The notes: generated from the letters alone by a model not told the origin. Numbered from the stretch's first letter, positions 45,900 through 58,637 are shown. The stretch: DNA of 64,000 nt from Datisca glomerata (GCA_003255025.1 QANY01009387.1:434001-498000); one strand, 5' to 3'. A program made the numbers and translations.

Positions 45900-46978
45900 T
45901 CCATATTTAAAGTGTTTGAAGGGAAAAGAAGCTCGTACGTGCTAGCTGAAATTCACGAAGGAATATGCCGTAATCACACTGGAGGAAGATCGTTGGCCCA
46001 CAAGGTCTTGAACGAAGGATATTATGATCCCAAGATGTACCAGGATGTTAAGCAATATGTGAAGAGTTGCGACAGATGTTAGCGTTTCGCTTCAATAACT
46101 AAGATGGCTCTCGGTGAACTAAAAACAGTGCAAGTTCGTGGCTCTTCATGCAATGGGCACTTGACATCATTGGTCCGCTTCCAATGGCACTGGCCCAGAA
46201 TCATTTCATGTTAGCAGCTACAGACGACTTCACCAAATGGATCCTGGCCAAAGCTTTCGCGAGAATATGGGAAGAAGAAGAAGAGGGATTTCTATGGGAG
46301 AATATAATATGCAGATTCGGGATACCGAAGATACTTGTTTCAGACAACGAACTTTAGTTCACAGGAAAAACAATAAGATCTTTCTACGGAGGGCTAAAGA
46401 TCACTAATCGATTCTCTACTTTGTACTATTCGCAAGGAAATGGACAAGCAAAAGGATCAAATCGTATCATACTTGACATCATGAAGAAACATCTAGAGTC
46501 AACAAAAGAGAAATGGGTGGAAGATTTACTAGTAGTGTTATGGGCATACAGGACAACCCCCAGAGAAACAATGAAGGAAACGCCATTCGCTCTGGAATTT
46601 GGTGCGGAAGTTGTGATCCCTGTTGAGATTGAAAGTCCAACCATGAGATTGGTACTAGTTGAACAACAAAATGGAAAACTCCTAAAAAAGCCTTGATCAA
46701 TTAGAAGAACAGAGAGAAACATCACTAATCTGGATGACCTATTATAACTAGAAAATGAAGTCTTACTTTCAAAAAAGGGTAAGAAAACGGGAATTTCGAA
46801 AAGGATATATAGTCTTAAGAAAAGTCTTCCAAGCATAAGGAAAGCTCACACCAACATGGGAAGGGCCATACATCATCAACGGAATAGGTGGAAGTAGATA
46901 CTATCAATTGAAAATGGAAGAGTGAGAGGACTTACCGAAATCGTGGAATGATACTCATTTAAAGAAGTACTTTATTTA
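45900..46978 (+). pseudogene. Integrase of the Tat element
   Basis: The zinc domain is visible near 45950-46080 (EIHEGICRNHTGGRSLAHKV and VKSCDRC). The core follows at 46148-46700: ALDIIGPLPMA has the first Asp and KILVSDNE the second, but the Glu of NGQAEASN is changed to Lys (GQAKGSNR). DLLVVLWAYRTTPRETMKET and PFALEFGAEVVIPVEIESP are typical. The C-terminus (LTPTWEGPYII to LKKYFI) ends at a TAA near 46976. Inactive by residue loss and stops. Confidence 0.82.
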
Positions 46979-47098
46979 ACGTTGTAAACACATTGTAGTG
47001 AATACTTTCACGTGGTTTTTTCGCGTAAATGTTTTCCACGTAAAAATTCTTAGTGCCAGCTCTCTCTCTCTCTTTCAACAGTAACAGAAATAATGGCA

Positions 47099-47480
47099 TA
47101 AGTCTTTGGGAGGGACAGCTTATAAATCCTACTTCGACAAGGAACTAAAGGTGTAAATCCTTGAGAGGGACAGTTCATAAGTCCTATTCTCAGAAAGAAC
47201 TAAGGGCGTAAGTCCTTGGGAGGGGCAACTCATAAGTCCTACTCCTAGAAGAAACTAAGGGTGTAAATCCTTGGAAGTGGTAGTTTATAAGTCCTACTCT
47301 CAGAAAGAACTAAGGGCGTAAGTCCTTGAGATGAGCGATTCATAAGTCCTACTCCTAAAAGGAACTAAGAGCGTAAGTCCTTGGGAGGGGCAACTAATAA
47401 GTCCTACTCTCAAAAGGATCTAAGGGTGTAAGTCCTTGGGAGGGACGATTCATAAATCCTACTCTCAAAAGAAACTAAAA
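47099..47480. repeat. Seven ~55-bp tandem repeats after integrase
   Basis: Seven units of 54-56 bp, each taagtccttgggaggg, then cataagtcctactctcag, then aaggaactaagggcg. They lie 120 bp after the integrase end, in the element's 3' region. Confidence 0.92.
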
Positions 47481-48375
47481 AATGAGAAATGTCTTTAAAA
47501 ACAGGCGAAAGAAGAAAAATAAAAAGATCCAGAATGGATCATAAGCAACTACCCCGTTCTGAAAAAGAGGTCTGAACATTAAGACCGAAAATACAAGTCC
47601 CTTGAAGCAGAAGGGGTAGGAATCTTCTGTGTATCGAACCTGGTAAGTATAAATTGTTTTAAATGCATTTATTATCTTCTTGAATCAGTAGTCTCTTGGC
47701 ATAAGTCATCAAGAACGGGCAAGAATCCATTTCACGAAGTGAACTATGCAAAAAAGTGGATAACTTGAAGGGCATCTAAAAACTAAAAGTTAGAAGTCTG
47801 ACGGAAGCGGTCACGTCAAACGAACCCGACTTATGACGCTGTAATTCCTGCAAAATCAACTTTGTTTTTGTCTTTTGAATTAGCTTAATCTTCATTCGAG
47901 TAAACATAAAAATTAGGCAAGTCTAAGTAAATGGATTCAGTTAGTGAAAGTTGTAAGGTGTATGTAAATTTGACTAAGTGTCCAGTAAAGAACAAGAAGA
48001 TTCAAGGTAATGTGATTCTCATTGAAGGAAAGTATAAGAAAACATATAAAAAAGGAAGAAAAAGAAAATGTGGCAAAGTGTTACAAATTTTATTGACTGT
48101 TGAAATTTACAAAATGATCCTTTCAAGTATAAGAAAAGAAAAATACAACGGCAGGAATTGAAAATACATATACAAGAAAAACAATCTATTGAAGCTTCTT
48201 GGTCAGCAGGATCAGCAATGGCATCTACTGTTGATGCATTGATCTCTGAATGACCATCTACGAGATCGTCACAAAGAGGCATACAGGGAGCAACCTTGGC
48301 CTGACCATCTTTGTACACAGCACTATAAGCCATCCCTTCAGCCTTATCAAATAAGGCCTGGTACTCGACTTCGAT
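47481..48375. other. 3' region of the Tat element, no gene assigned
   Basis: Between the tandem repeats and the decayed antisense ORF. Short frames at 47931-48161 (plus) and 48019-48333 (minus) show no recognisable motifs. Confidence 0.5.
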
Positions 48376-50214
48376 CTAGCCTTCTCGTTCTTCAGCCTTA
48401 GCCTTGGCCGCCTTCACAGCCAACAACTTCTCCTCAACAGCTGCCAACTTTTCTTCAAAGAAGGACAAGTTCTCTCTAATGATAGTAGAATCTCTCTCAG
48501 AAGACTCAAGAGCTTCCTTTGACCCCATCAAAGAGTTCTCAAGCTTAGACCATTCTTCGGCAGCTGCATCCATTTTCTAGTAAGCCTTGCGATAACTCCT
48601 TGCAGTTTTAGCCCCAGTCTTTTTCAGAGCGTCTCTCTTGACAAGAAGACGGTCAAAGTGTTTGTTACACTCTTCCATCTTCTTTTTCCAGCTAGCCATT
48701 TATTGCTCCATTGAGTGGAAGTACTCCTGAAGACCATTATGATAAATCATAGCTTGAGAAGAAAAATTTTTAAGTGTTATAATACAGAAGGAAATACACT
48801 AAGGGAAAAAGAGTACTTTTATCAAACCATGACCAAGGTTGATGACCTGGTCATTGACAGAAATATTGTAGACAACATCCACATCGATATCAGACTGGAT
48901 CCCTTTCATGACGATGTGAGAAGAGTGGGGATCATTCAGGAAACTGGCGGAAGTAGGAACGCGAGGTGCCACAGTGTACCGCCTCCACTTCCACAAAGCA
49001 GGCTCCTCAGACCTCTCTTGGGAATCGATAGAGGTTGGGGGAATGGACCTTTGAGTCGTTAGGGGAGGATGCAGAGAAACATTTACCTGTACCGAAGCAT
49101 CCTCGACTACGGGAGTGGGATGAACAACCAAAGCGACATGATGTGAAGTGTTGGCAAGGGGAATAGGAGACGGCGACGTAATGAGAGCATCCTGCGATGG
49201 GCCGGGAGCATCTGTTCTCTGATGAACATTCCACCCATCATTGACTAACCCCCAAAGAGAGCTTCGTAGGCGCCTTGACATGCCTACTTTATCAGAAAGA
49301 TTTTGGAATAGCATGTCTTGATCTTCTCCCTCCTGCTAGAAAATAGTGGACACCGAGGTACTAGAAACGGAAGGAATGAACGGGTATAGCTCGAGGAATC
49401 TGAGAAGTTAATGAAAAGGGAGCAGATTCCTTGACTACGGGAGCAGGGGTAGGAATGTATGCTATGTTGATATCCATGCTTGGATCAAAGAGATCGCACC
49501 AGTCCCGTTCTCGGTAATTGTAGGCTGCGGATCACTGCATGGAAACTCCTTTGGCCATAAAAGATCTTTTGTTCAAGTTTTTATCTACAAAAATAAAAGG
49601 AATAAAAAAGTCAGTACTAAAGAAAAGGAAAGGAAGCATGGAAATAGAGCTCTGACTACTTATTGAAAGATCCGTGATCTTGGCCATTATCTAGTGACAA
49701 TCACTGCCCCAATTCCCACCGATCAGGAGTGTGCCATTCTCCCATCCTTTATCCCTCATTGGGATATCGATAATCAATGCTCTCTACTTTCTCTAGGACA
49801 AGGAGCCATGTAGTATGATACATCACATTTCTTGATAATGCATGCAAGACAGAGTTCGTCGACACCTAAATTAAGGTTATGCCTCCTATTAATAGCCTCA
49901 ATCCCTAAGAGGACCTTATACGTACTCAAAGTGTACTGGGAAGGGGTATGTTTGAAGGTACTAAAGAATTCTTGAAGAAAATGGGAGAACATAGGTTTTA
50001 GTCCTAAGTTTATGTTCAAAGGGATGAGGGTGATCTGGTATGGAGGTTGGCAAGGGAAAGACTTAGGCATCTCATTCCCAAAAGCACAAATGACATGTGG
50101 AGGGAAAACATCTCGATAACGGTCCATGAAGTGGTTGAACTCGTCATGGTTCCTAACTAGGGGAACTCCGACCCTAAACTCTACCTCATCCTCCATAATT
50201 GGCAGGAAAAACAA
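48376..50214 (-). pseudogene. Antisense extra ORF of the Tat element
   Basis: Three open minus-strand segments share one frame: 50214-49774 (146 codons), 49314-48799 (171) and 48573-48376 (65). The first carries FPCQPPYQITLIPLNINLGL, then KPMFSHFLQEFFSTFKHTP and KVLLGIEAINRRHNLNL, resembling the putative gypsy-type transposon domain of antisense ORFs in Tat elements. The last is a coiled coil (ENLSFFEEKLAAVEEKLLAV). The gap 49315-49773 has stops and may include an intron. Function is unknown; direction is opposite to gag-pol. Confidence 0.65.
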
Positions 50215-50851
50215 CTGAAAGAAGAAAATTACAGAGAATAAGAAAAAAGGAAATGGAGAAGAATATCTTACAAGAAGCAGGAAGGATGAAAGAAGAAATA
50301 AAATGAGGAAGACGAAGGCCTTATGTAGATTGTAGATTCAAAGAGGAAATGCGATAGATTTAATGGATTAAAAAAAGAATAGAGTATAATTTATTCTGAA
50401 AAAATGTAAGTGAAAGGACGTATCGCAGACGTTTAGTGGCAAAAAGGAATAATCGGCAAGATGATGGCGTGAACCATCATTTGGAACGGATCAATGGACC
50501 ATGACAACTTACAAAAGAAAAGGAAATAATAGGTGTGCCATGCCAAATAAATAATTGGACGTGCACGCCCTATGTCAATAATTGAGAATGGGGAGGTGAA
50601 ACGATAGGAAGCGGTGATGAAGCGTTAGTTTTCGAGGAACGTGTCAGCAAAAGTAGGAGATAGGAAAACGAAGGTACACTTCTCGTATGTGCTCCTTTAA
50701 TTAAATAATGTGTATATTTTGTATGTCATTAATGTACGCATGTTTCAAAAAACGACTAGAAAGGCAAGAGGTCTAAGTAATTAATTCCCCAACTGAGGTG
50801 TATGTGAGACAACATCATTACTCTTCAATGAATGAAATTTCAGGGGGCAAA
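50215..50851 (+). other. 3' end of the Tat element with polypurine tract
   Basis: Non-coding. Ends at 50841-50851 with CAGGGGGCAAA directly before the right LTR (TGAGTAGAC), the polypurine tract. Sequence upstream of 50214 would be the promoter of the antisense ORF. Confidence 0.7.
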
Positions 50852-51255
50852 TGAGTAGACATAAAATATTCACCATGCCACCAATGCAAAGAAAAACCAA
50901 TCAAAGGAGAGTGTGAAGATGATCACCATGGCAAAACATGAAGAAGATGATCAAAATCGTAGAAAAGATCAGACGGCTAGGACCAATTCGGTGGTTAAAG
51001 CAAGATTCCAGGGCATATTCGGAGAATCCAACTAATATGGTAGTGATCCCGTAAATGTAGAGACGTTTTAAAAAATATAAAAAGAATCCTGTTCTTAAAT
51101 TGGTTTACCAATATTTTGTAAACACCTATAAATAGAGGCTCAATGTAAACGAATGGGATCGATACAAACTAAGTAAATTTCACCAATAGCTTTGTTTATC
51201 TCTTCTCTCATTTTATCTTCATAATTTTTATAACGTACAGGAAAAATCATTTACA
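50852..51255 (+). repeat. 3' LTR of the Tat element
   Basis: 404 bp from TGAGTAGACATAAAA to CATTTACA. TATA box cctataaatagagg near 51126. Many differences from the left LTR indicate an old insertion. Confidence 0.9.
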
Positions 51256-51584
51256 ATCATTATGTGGAAGACCTAAGCATGATATGAGCGGTCGAAGTTT
51301 GATAATGATTATTAGTTTTGTTCTAATCAATTTAATGTGAGTGGCCACTTGACCGCTAACCAAAGTGACGACTTGAGAAAGTCATGACTAACTATAATTA
51401 CTTTTGATCGGTCTAATTAGAAATGATCATATGGACAAAATCTTATTAAGTAATGATGACTGCTGAATGGACTGTGTTAACCTCCAAATGAGGTTGGTGT
51501 CGATAATACAAACTAATATCAGGCTAAGCACTCTACAAGAAGACATGTTGAGTTGACGATTTAGACTTCTAAAGGATTTTACTG
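51256..51584. other. Intergenic, nothing recognised
   Basis: The right target duplication atcat, followed by sequence without genes. Confidence 0.5.
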
Positions 51585-52027
51585 TAGGGGTGTGCAAGGT
51601 TCGTAAGCCATTTTTGTAATCGAACCGAATTCACCAGTTGCCTATATAATCGAACCAAACCGAACCGGTGTAACCATCTGAACCGAACCGAATATAACCA
51701 AAGTAATCGGTTCGGCTTGGTTACTTGTAATTGGTTCGGCTGCACCTGTAAAATTTCTTAAAACAAGAATTTTAAGGAAAACATCAATATATCTATAATC
51801 AAATATAGTTTTCATTATTCCATACTCTAACCTCCATTCATTTTTAATACTACCAAATCTAAATATTCAACTCAATCACAATAATTAATAATATAAAATA
51901 TATATTAAAAACGATTATAATCAATTTGAACCGATTACAGAGTTATTGAGAAAAATAACCAAACCGAAAATATGAATATTAAAAATAACCAAATCGGTTT
52001 GGTTTGGAAAAAATCTGCAAACCCCCA
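51585..52027. mobile_element. hAT-type MITE, 443 bp
   Basis: Ends are TAGGGGTGTGCAAGG and, inverted, TGGGGGTTTGCAG. Perfect 8-bp target duplications ttttactg at 51577-51584 and 52028-52035. Interior rich in aaccgaaccg and cggttcggc. Same family as the copies at 26357 and 58056. Confidence 0.85.
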
Positions 52028-52035
52028 TTTTACTG

Positions 52036-54412
52036 ACCTGAAGGGGCCCGAGCTAGAGTCATGATGACACGTGACCTGTTTTAGAGTTCAAAATATTCAC
52101 CCATAACCCATCTAACCTTAAATTAAACATGACCCATCTAACCTTAAATTAGCTTCAATTGGAGAGTTTGGCCACCATCGCACTTTGAAAAACACAATCC
52201 ACTAGTAAAAAAAAAAGTTCGTGCTCTGTACAAAATTATGAAAATAGCATATGAATTTACATTTTACAATTAATAAATATAATAAAAAACAAGCAGTTAT
52301 TTGTACCTTACTTGCTTGTTTGAAGCATATAGATTGTAGAAAGACAATTTATACATATTGAGTTCACATTCAACATAATCCTTATGCATGTAATCTATAC
52401 TAAATTCAACAATGCATTATAACAGTATGAATAATTTTGTAAATAATAATTTATTATATTCGTCATTATGAATAACTTGTGCATACGATTAATATTTTCT
52501 AAATAATAAAAAATTAATGCAATTTTAATCAATTGTTGACGTATGGATGTGAACTCCCAACTTTTCAAATTCAGCTAATTTTTATTGATGTTAAATATAT
52601 TGGGTGAGATTGATATTTAGCTTAAAAACATTTTTTGTTCAAATATATTTGAAGGGCGAGTTAGAAATTTTAAAACATTCATAAGAATATTTTAGTTTAA
52701 AAATATATCTCCCACTTTAACACTTTTACATAAATCAGAAAAAAGTCTGATGCGTTCTACATGATAAATCAAGATTAATTCATCAGCTATATAAAAAAAT
52801 GTATTAAACATATTCATTGTCTTTTTACTCATTATTTTTATGTTAACAATAGCTCGATATTACGTCAAATAACAATAAATATTATAATGAAAAAGTTAAA
52901 AGAACATTAAAAACGTTAATGCTCATTGGTTGACATAAAAACAAAAAGAAAAACTTATTTATTTATGTCAATGATTTCTTTGATATTTTTATGTAAAATG
53001 AAAAGGGAAAAAGAGTAAAATAACTAAAAAACGAAAGTCACGTGTTTTTACTATCTAAATATTAGTTTGATTATAAATGAACAATTTATAAAGATGATTC
53101 AAATTGCATAAATTACTATATAAAAGAAAGTTGATGCGATTTTTGTCAAAATTGTATTTCAATATAAATTAGCAAATTACAAGACATATATAATTTTTCC
53201 AAAATACTAAGAACAAATCGAAATATACTCATTAGAGGGAGGGTCTAGAACCACTAAAAGATTTTTTTAGATGAAATAACTTTAAATTCTATGAACAGAC
53301 AAATTAAACCGACTAATATTGGAAAAATCTCACTCAATTATAAGAATATTTAATGATAGAAACAAAGGCGCAAAGTCCTAATTATTTTTCTTTCAATATA
53401 TAAGGATTTGATCAGAGTTAAGATATGATTCTATTTGTATTTCTCCATGAACCCCATCTACCTACCACACTACAACCCACAACTAAAACAAAACTCTCTA
53501 TGCACCTATTTATAATATTTTTCTTGTACCAAATGCATTGAACTTATGTGATTTCCAACCATTTGTATTTAACTGCATTAATATAATTGTTCATGCATAT
53601 TCAATAACTTGTTCACATTAATAACTTGAAAATAAATCTAATCATATTCATGTATATTCAATTTGACCATGTATATTCCTTTTTCACAAGGTACTTTCAA
53701 ATGTGAGTGTGAACAAATCTATGTGATAATAAATTCAATACAGTTGCACCTAAGAAAAAACCGTAAAAGTTAACTTGCTTTTTCATTATACTATTGTTTC
53801 TAAGATAAAAATAGACTTTTATTCTTACATAAACAAAATTTAAATTAAGATATAAAAAGGAAAAAAATTGGAAATTAAAAATTTCTCCTAAGTTAAGCAA
53901 CTTTTAAAGGTATAAAGATTATAGATTATAGATTATAGATTAAAAATAATTGAGATAATTGTACTCTTCAACCTCCGTTGAAAAACATTTCTCTTTTGGG
54001 TTTCTCATTCAATTATAAATTCTACTATATTAAGAATTTGTGCAAGAGAAAGTGGGACTATTCAGCTTCTTCTTTACGTACGTAACTTACATCGTTTATT
54101 TTGTTTCTTTATTTTGATTTAATAACTTTTATTTCTATTATGTTATGAAAAAATGCAAAAATTTGAATAGTCTCTCTAATAATGTCATAATTCTAAAATT
54201 CATTTTGATATGTACCTTAACTTATAAGATATTAAAACAATGCATCTACCTTTTCTAAAATAATACATTTATTTAAAATAATGTTATTACTAATATCTTA
54301 ACATCAGCATTTACTTGTTATGTTATAGCAACTATTGTTTATGTGTTATTTTTAATTTTTCATATTCAAATAACATTCACCGACATTTGAAAATATATAT
54401 CTATTATACATA
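52036..54412. other. AT-rich intergenic sequence
   Basis: No genes recognised. Short tandem attatag motif (three to four copies) near 53925-53945. ORFs here are short and of AT-biased composition. Confidence 0.55.
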
Positions 54413-55339
54413 TATGGGCGGATTCACCTTGGGACTAGGAGGGGTACTTGTCCCCGACCCCTCGATTTTGATTTTTTATATTTTTTACAATAACTGTTTT
54501 GTATGGTATTTATAATTATTTTGTAATGTGACCCTTATGGATTATGATATACCTCATTGATAATTGCTCTTTATTTAAAAAGAGAGGTCTTAAATTCAAA
54601 TCTCATTATCTCCAATTTGACAATGTCACTATCTTTTTGTTATTTTTTTATTTATGATTCTACTAATTTTTTGGCATTAAATTTAACTTATTTTGTGTCC
54701 AATTTCTTGCATTTAAACTTTTTACATGATTTCTTTTACTCAATTTTTTTATCTAATATTACTTTTATTTTACTTTCCCATAAATTTGATTACTTTTTGT
54801 TAGATACGCTTGCTTCATTGTATAATTTTTCTTTTAAGGTTGTTTCTTACTCGTAAGTACACAATTTTTATTATTTTATTTGATATTTATTGATCCAAGT
54901 TAGATAGTCATATTTTATTTTTAGTACTCTCAAATCAAACATAATTTGAATAAAATTAAGAACTTAGATATTAATTTAAATACATAACTTATTTTGATAT
55001 TTTAATTTATTAACCGAATGTATTTTAGAATCTATGATTTCTTAGAAAATGCTACTTTCTATTTCATTTTTTATTAAAGTTGATTATAATAAAGTAATCA
55101 CACATCATTGTTGTGATTTAAAGAAGAAAAAAAACAAAGAACGAAATCAATAATTATTGATATAATATACTATCTTGATGAAATCAATAAAAACTAGCTA
55201 GTGACAAAAATTGAAGTATCTTAAAATAATTGTAATAAAGGAATATGTGAAATTTTCAGGACAAAAATTATGAATTTGACATTTATATTCTTATGTCTAA
55301 CGGTGCCCCCTTTAAAATAAAATTTTAGATCCGTCACTG
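54413..55339. mobile_element. hAT-like non-autonomous element, ~927 bp
   Basis: Left end TATGGGCGGATTCACC and inverted right end CAGTGACGGATCTAAAA resemble the GGCGGAT-type ends of plant hAT elements; both are followed by a runs-of-G section (aggaggggtac and aaagggggcac). Flanks tatacata and tatatata match at 7 of 8. No transposase; the frame at 54557-54856 has no recognised motif. Confidence 0.6.
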
Positions 55340-56593
55340 TATATATACACATGTCTACTTTTTTAAAGTAATACATTTATTCTTTTTTTAACAAAAATGA
55401 TACACTTATTTTAATTACGTTTTAAAGGGGATATTCTTTTATTGTTTTTCCTAATTCACAATTCAAATGATAATTTTTGTTAATCATTTAAATATTTTTT
55501 ATATATTCACTTAATTGTTTATACTTCTTTAATCATTTAGTTAATTTCCATATATTTTTTAAATATGCAAAACTGAGAGTGGCACTTGTCGTCATATATA
55601 CATACACACATATTTACATATATACGTATCTACATACATTCGTACGTACGTTCGTGCCTATATACGTGCCTACATATACACATACATACACAAATACATT
55701 CATACATAATAAAGACTTGGTGCATCTCTCTAAGATTTATTGAGATGATAAATATATTATGATACAATTTATTGTTTCATAACAAGGGAAGCTAAAAACC
55801 AAACATATGATGGGATTTTCCCATAATTGGAAATTACATGTATATTTTATTATTACTACTTTCGATAAGTTTTGTTGGCACAATTATAACTTTTACGTAT
55901 TGTAACGTTTTATCGTGTAGTGATTATAATAGTGCATTCAATAAAATATCATAGTAGGTAATAAAGTTTAATATAACAAGTGATAATTGTCACATTATTT
56001 GTGTTGGCACAACTTATGATAGATGATATTTCAGTAAAATATTTCAGCTTTATCAAGAAGACGATGATCATGAGTGATCATTATTATCGATGATTGCTAA
56101 TCCAACTATGCAAAACTCTGAAGTATGATGATCGAAGTTAAAAAAAATTGTAGTTTTGAGTAGCAATATTGTGGGGAACATAATCAAATCAATTATAATA
56201 AAGAGAGTGAAAGAGTAGTGGATTCCACCATGAATTAATCTCCTTTATGAAAGAGATCATGCATAAATGAAAAGGTGGAATAGCGTAGAAAATAAGGCAC
56301 AATATGTTTACTATAGGTGAATATTGTACAATTATATGGTGCTAAACTTGATCAAGAAATTTATTAGAATTGCATAAAATTAACACAAACCAAAACTGAA
56401 GAAATGAGACACAACTCTCTTTTTATGACCGAGAATCTGAATTTTGCAGGATCTAATTTTGACCCACCTATAGTTATCAAACTAAGGATGTGTGCCTCCT
56501 ACATATCCCAGGCTCGCTGATATGCACCACTGAGCCATGGCCTGACGGGTAATATGGAACTCCTATAGTCATAATTGATTTGATTAGTAAGAA
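55340..56593. other. AT-rich intergenic with TACA-type simple repeat
   Basis: A degenerate (TACA)n/(TACG)n tract lies at about 55595-55705. The rest has no recognisable gene; 56400-56593 is of mixed composition and may belong to the flanking retroelement insertion site. Confidence 0.5.
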
Positions 56594-56873
56594 TTGTTCA
56601 GCAATGGTAGAATTTGAGGAAGACCAGAAACAGTGGTGAAGAAGAAGAGAGAAAAAGGTTTTCTGTGTGTAATGCTCCACTATCAAAATCATCATTACAA
56701 ATGACAAATTACAATTCCTTTATAGGAAAGAATACATGCACGTAGGCATGCATAAATTAAAAAGATATATCTTGTTACTAATTTTCTAACAAACCAAAAG
56801 GTACAAAAAGGCAAAGATGACTTGTAGGATGATGCATCATGCTGACTTGTCAGTTGTGCTAATGTGACTAACA
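56594..56873 (-). repeat. Probable 3' LTR of a Ty1/copia element
   Basis: The minus strand begins TGTTAGTCACATTAGCAC right after a purine tract GTGGAGGGGA (56874-56883). It has a CCTATAAAGG box and ends near TGAACA. The left edge is approximate and the matching 5' LTR was not found. Confidence 0.5.
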
Positions 56874-57521
56874 TCCCCTCCACTGAAAGGGAGAGGATTT
56901 AACCTGAAGCATGAACATTGAATATTCAAATTGAGTTGTGAGCAAGTTTTTCGTTAATGAGGATTTTTAAGAAAGATATTATGTGATATGATATTGAATG
57001 AGAATCTTATTTTGAAAAAAAATGTTAGAGTTTGTTGGTCTGCCTATAAATAATAGATTTTGGTTTACGGTTTGATTTCTCTATTTCAATAGAGGGTGAG
57101 AGGTGGCTCTACCCTAAAGGGATTAACATCTTATGGTGAGGAAACTATGCCCTAAGAGATAGAGGGAAGCTTTATGATGTGAGATATGACTATATCCTAT
57201 AAGGGGATACCCTATGATATTGAGAGGTTAGTCAAAGGACTTTGCGCGTGTTGAAGATAGTTTTCAAACTAGTGGGTTGCATATAGTCTGATCGAGAAAT
57301 GATGACTTTTGTCTAAACTAATTATGGTCTTTTGTGTGCTTGTGTGTTGAGTTTAGATTTGAGTGTAATAAGATTTGAGTTTGGTGGTGTTGAGTTGATA
57401 ATGGTGGTGATATAACAAGAAAAGCTATCGATGTAGGCAAGTTGGCCGAACCACGTTGATATAACGAGAAAAGTCATGAGCGGTTTTGTTATTGTCTTAC
57501 CGACGCTTCCGTTACAAAAAA

Positions 57522-57533
57522 TGGTATCAGAGC
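57522..57533 (+). other. tRNA-Met primer-binding site of the miniature element
   Basis: TGGTATCAGAGC five bases after the end of the left LTR. Confidence 0.85.
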
Positions 57534-58055
57534 TTTTGGTTTGACCCTAGATGATATGTCGATTTAATTTGAGATAGAGAAGATCTGAGGCGCACATAAA
57601 TATGCTTTTGTTAAAGTTTGAGATACGAGACTGATGATGGTTTGATACAGGGTGGACCTACAGTGATGATGTTTTTTCAAGGATGATGGAATTCGAGTCA
57701 AGGTAAAGATTGTCTGAATTTGGTGCCTCAAATTCCTTGGTGGGTAAGTTTTTTTATGAATGAAGATTTTTAAGAAAGATATTATGTGATATGGTATTAA
57801 ATGAGAATGTTGAATTGAATAGGAAAATTAGAGTTTGTTGGTCTACCTATAAATAATAGATTTTGGTTTAGGGTTCGCTGGCTTTGCTTTGGCAGATGGT
57901 GAGACGTGACTCTACCTTAAAAGGAGTATCCCGTGGTGAGGAGGTTTTGCCCTAAAAGATGGAGGGTAGTCTTATGATGTGAGAGATTGGTCTATCCTAG
58001 AAAGTGATATCCGATGATATTGAGAGACTAGTGAGATGACTTTGCTCATGCTGAA

Positions 58056-58392
58056 TAGGGGTGATCACGGTCCATAAGTTTTGGTTTGGTTCGGTTCGGT
58101 TCTTCAGTTCGGTATTATTAATTATAAATAATTTTTAAATGATATTATTGAAAAAATAATATAAAATTAAAGTTTTGCTTTGGTTCGGTTCAATTCAGTT
58201 TTATAAGAAATTATATATAAAAAAATAATATGAATTTAATATTTCGGTTTGGTTCGAAATCCATCAAAATTCTGAACCGCACTGAAACTTCGGTTCTCTC
58301 ATTTTCCCAAACCGAAACATATAAAGAATCGACCGAACCGGTCATTTTTTTTGTTCGGTTCGGCCGGTTCGGGACAATTTTTAACACCCCTA
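58056..58392. mobile_element. hAT-type MITE, 337 bp, inside the TRIM-like LTR
   Basis: Ends are TAGGGGTG and CACCCCTA, with perfect 8-bp target duplications atgctgaa at 58048-58055 and 58393-58400. The other LTR (near 57250) keeps the empty site gtgttgaagat. Interior carries ggttcggttcgg and ccgaaccgg runs. Confidence 0.92.
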
Positions 58393-58637
58393 ATGCTGAA
58401 GACGATTTTCAAACTAGTGGGTTGCATATATAGTCGAATCAAAAAGTGATGAATTTTGTCTAAGCTAGTTATGATATCTTGTGTGTGTATATAAGAATTG
58501 GGTTTGGTGGTGTTGAGTTGATGTTGAGTTTGCAATGATAGTGATATAACGAGAAAAGTCGTGGACGTAGACAAGTTGGCCAAATCACGTTAAAAATACT
58601 ATTTTGTTATTTATTTATTGACACTTCTGCTATAACA

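Larger units (their letters stand above)
41226..51255 (+). mobile_element. Ty3/gypsy retrotransposon, Tat lineage with antisense ORF
   Basis: Complete outline with both LTRs and perfect 5-bp target duplications atcat (41221-41225, 51256-51260). Order: LTR, candidate primer site TGGTGCTCTCATTG at 41643, gag, protease, RT, RNase H, archaeal-type RNase H, integrase, tandem repeats, antisense ORF, polypurine tract, LTR. Two RNase H domains, 3' tandem repeats and an antisense extra ORF place it in the Tat lineage, near Retand-like elements. Numerous stops and frameshifts show it is long dead. It is a different family from the Ogre-type element. Confidence 0.9.
56911..58637 (+). mobile_element. Miniature LTR retrotransposon (TRIM-like)
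   Basis: LTRs at about 56911-57516 and 57711-58637 (the latter enlarged by a MITE) flank only ~194 bp. The first LTR is followed by TGGTATCAGAGC (57522-57533), a tRNA-Met primer site. A purine-rich tract caaggtaaagattg precedes the second LTR. LTRs end ttccgttaca / ttctgctataaca. No coding capacity. It sits just inside the copia 3' LTR. The left edge is approximate and no target duplication could be confirmed. Confidence 0.75.

Noticed and set aside
46426..46836. Minus-strand 136-aa ORF over the integrase
   Set aside because: Antisense shadow of the integrase coding strand; no recognised motif.
54557..54856. 99-aa hydrophobic ORF as a gene
   Set aside because: Phe/Leu/Ser-rich translation expected from AT-rich DNA, inside a non-autonomous hAT-like element; no family motif.
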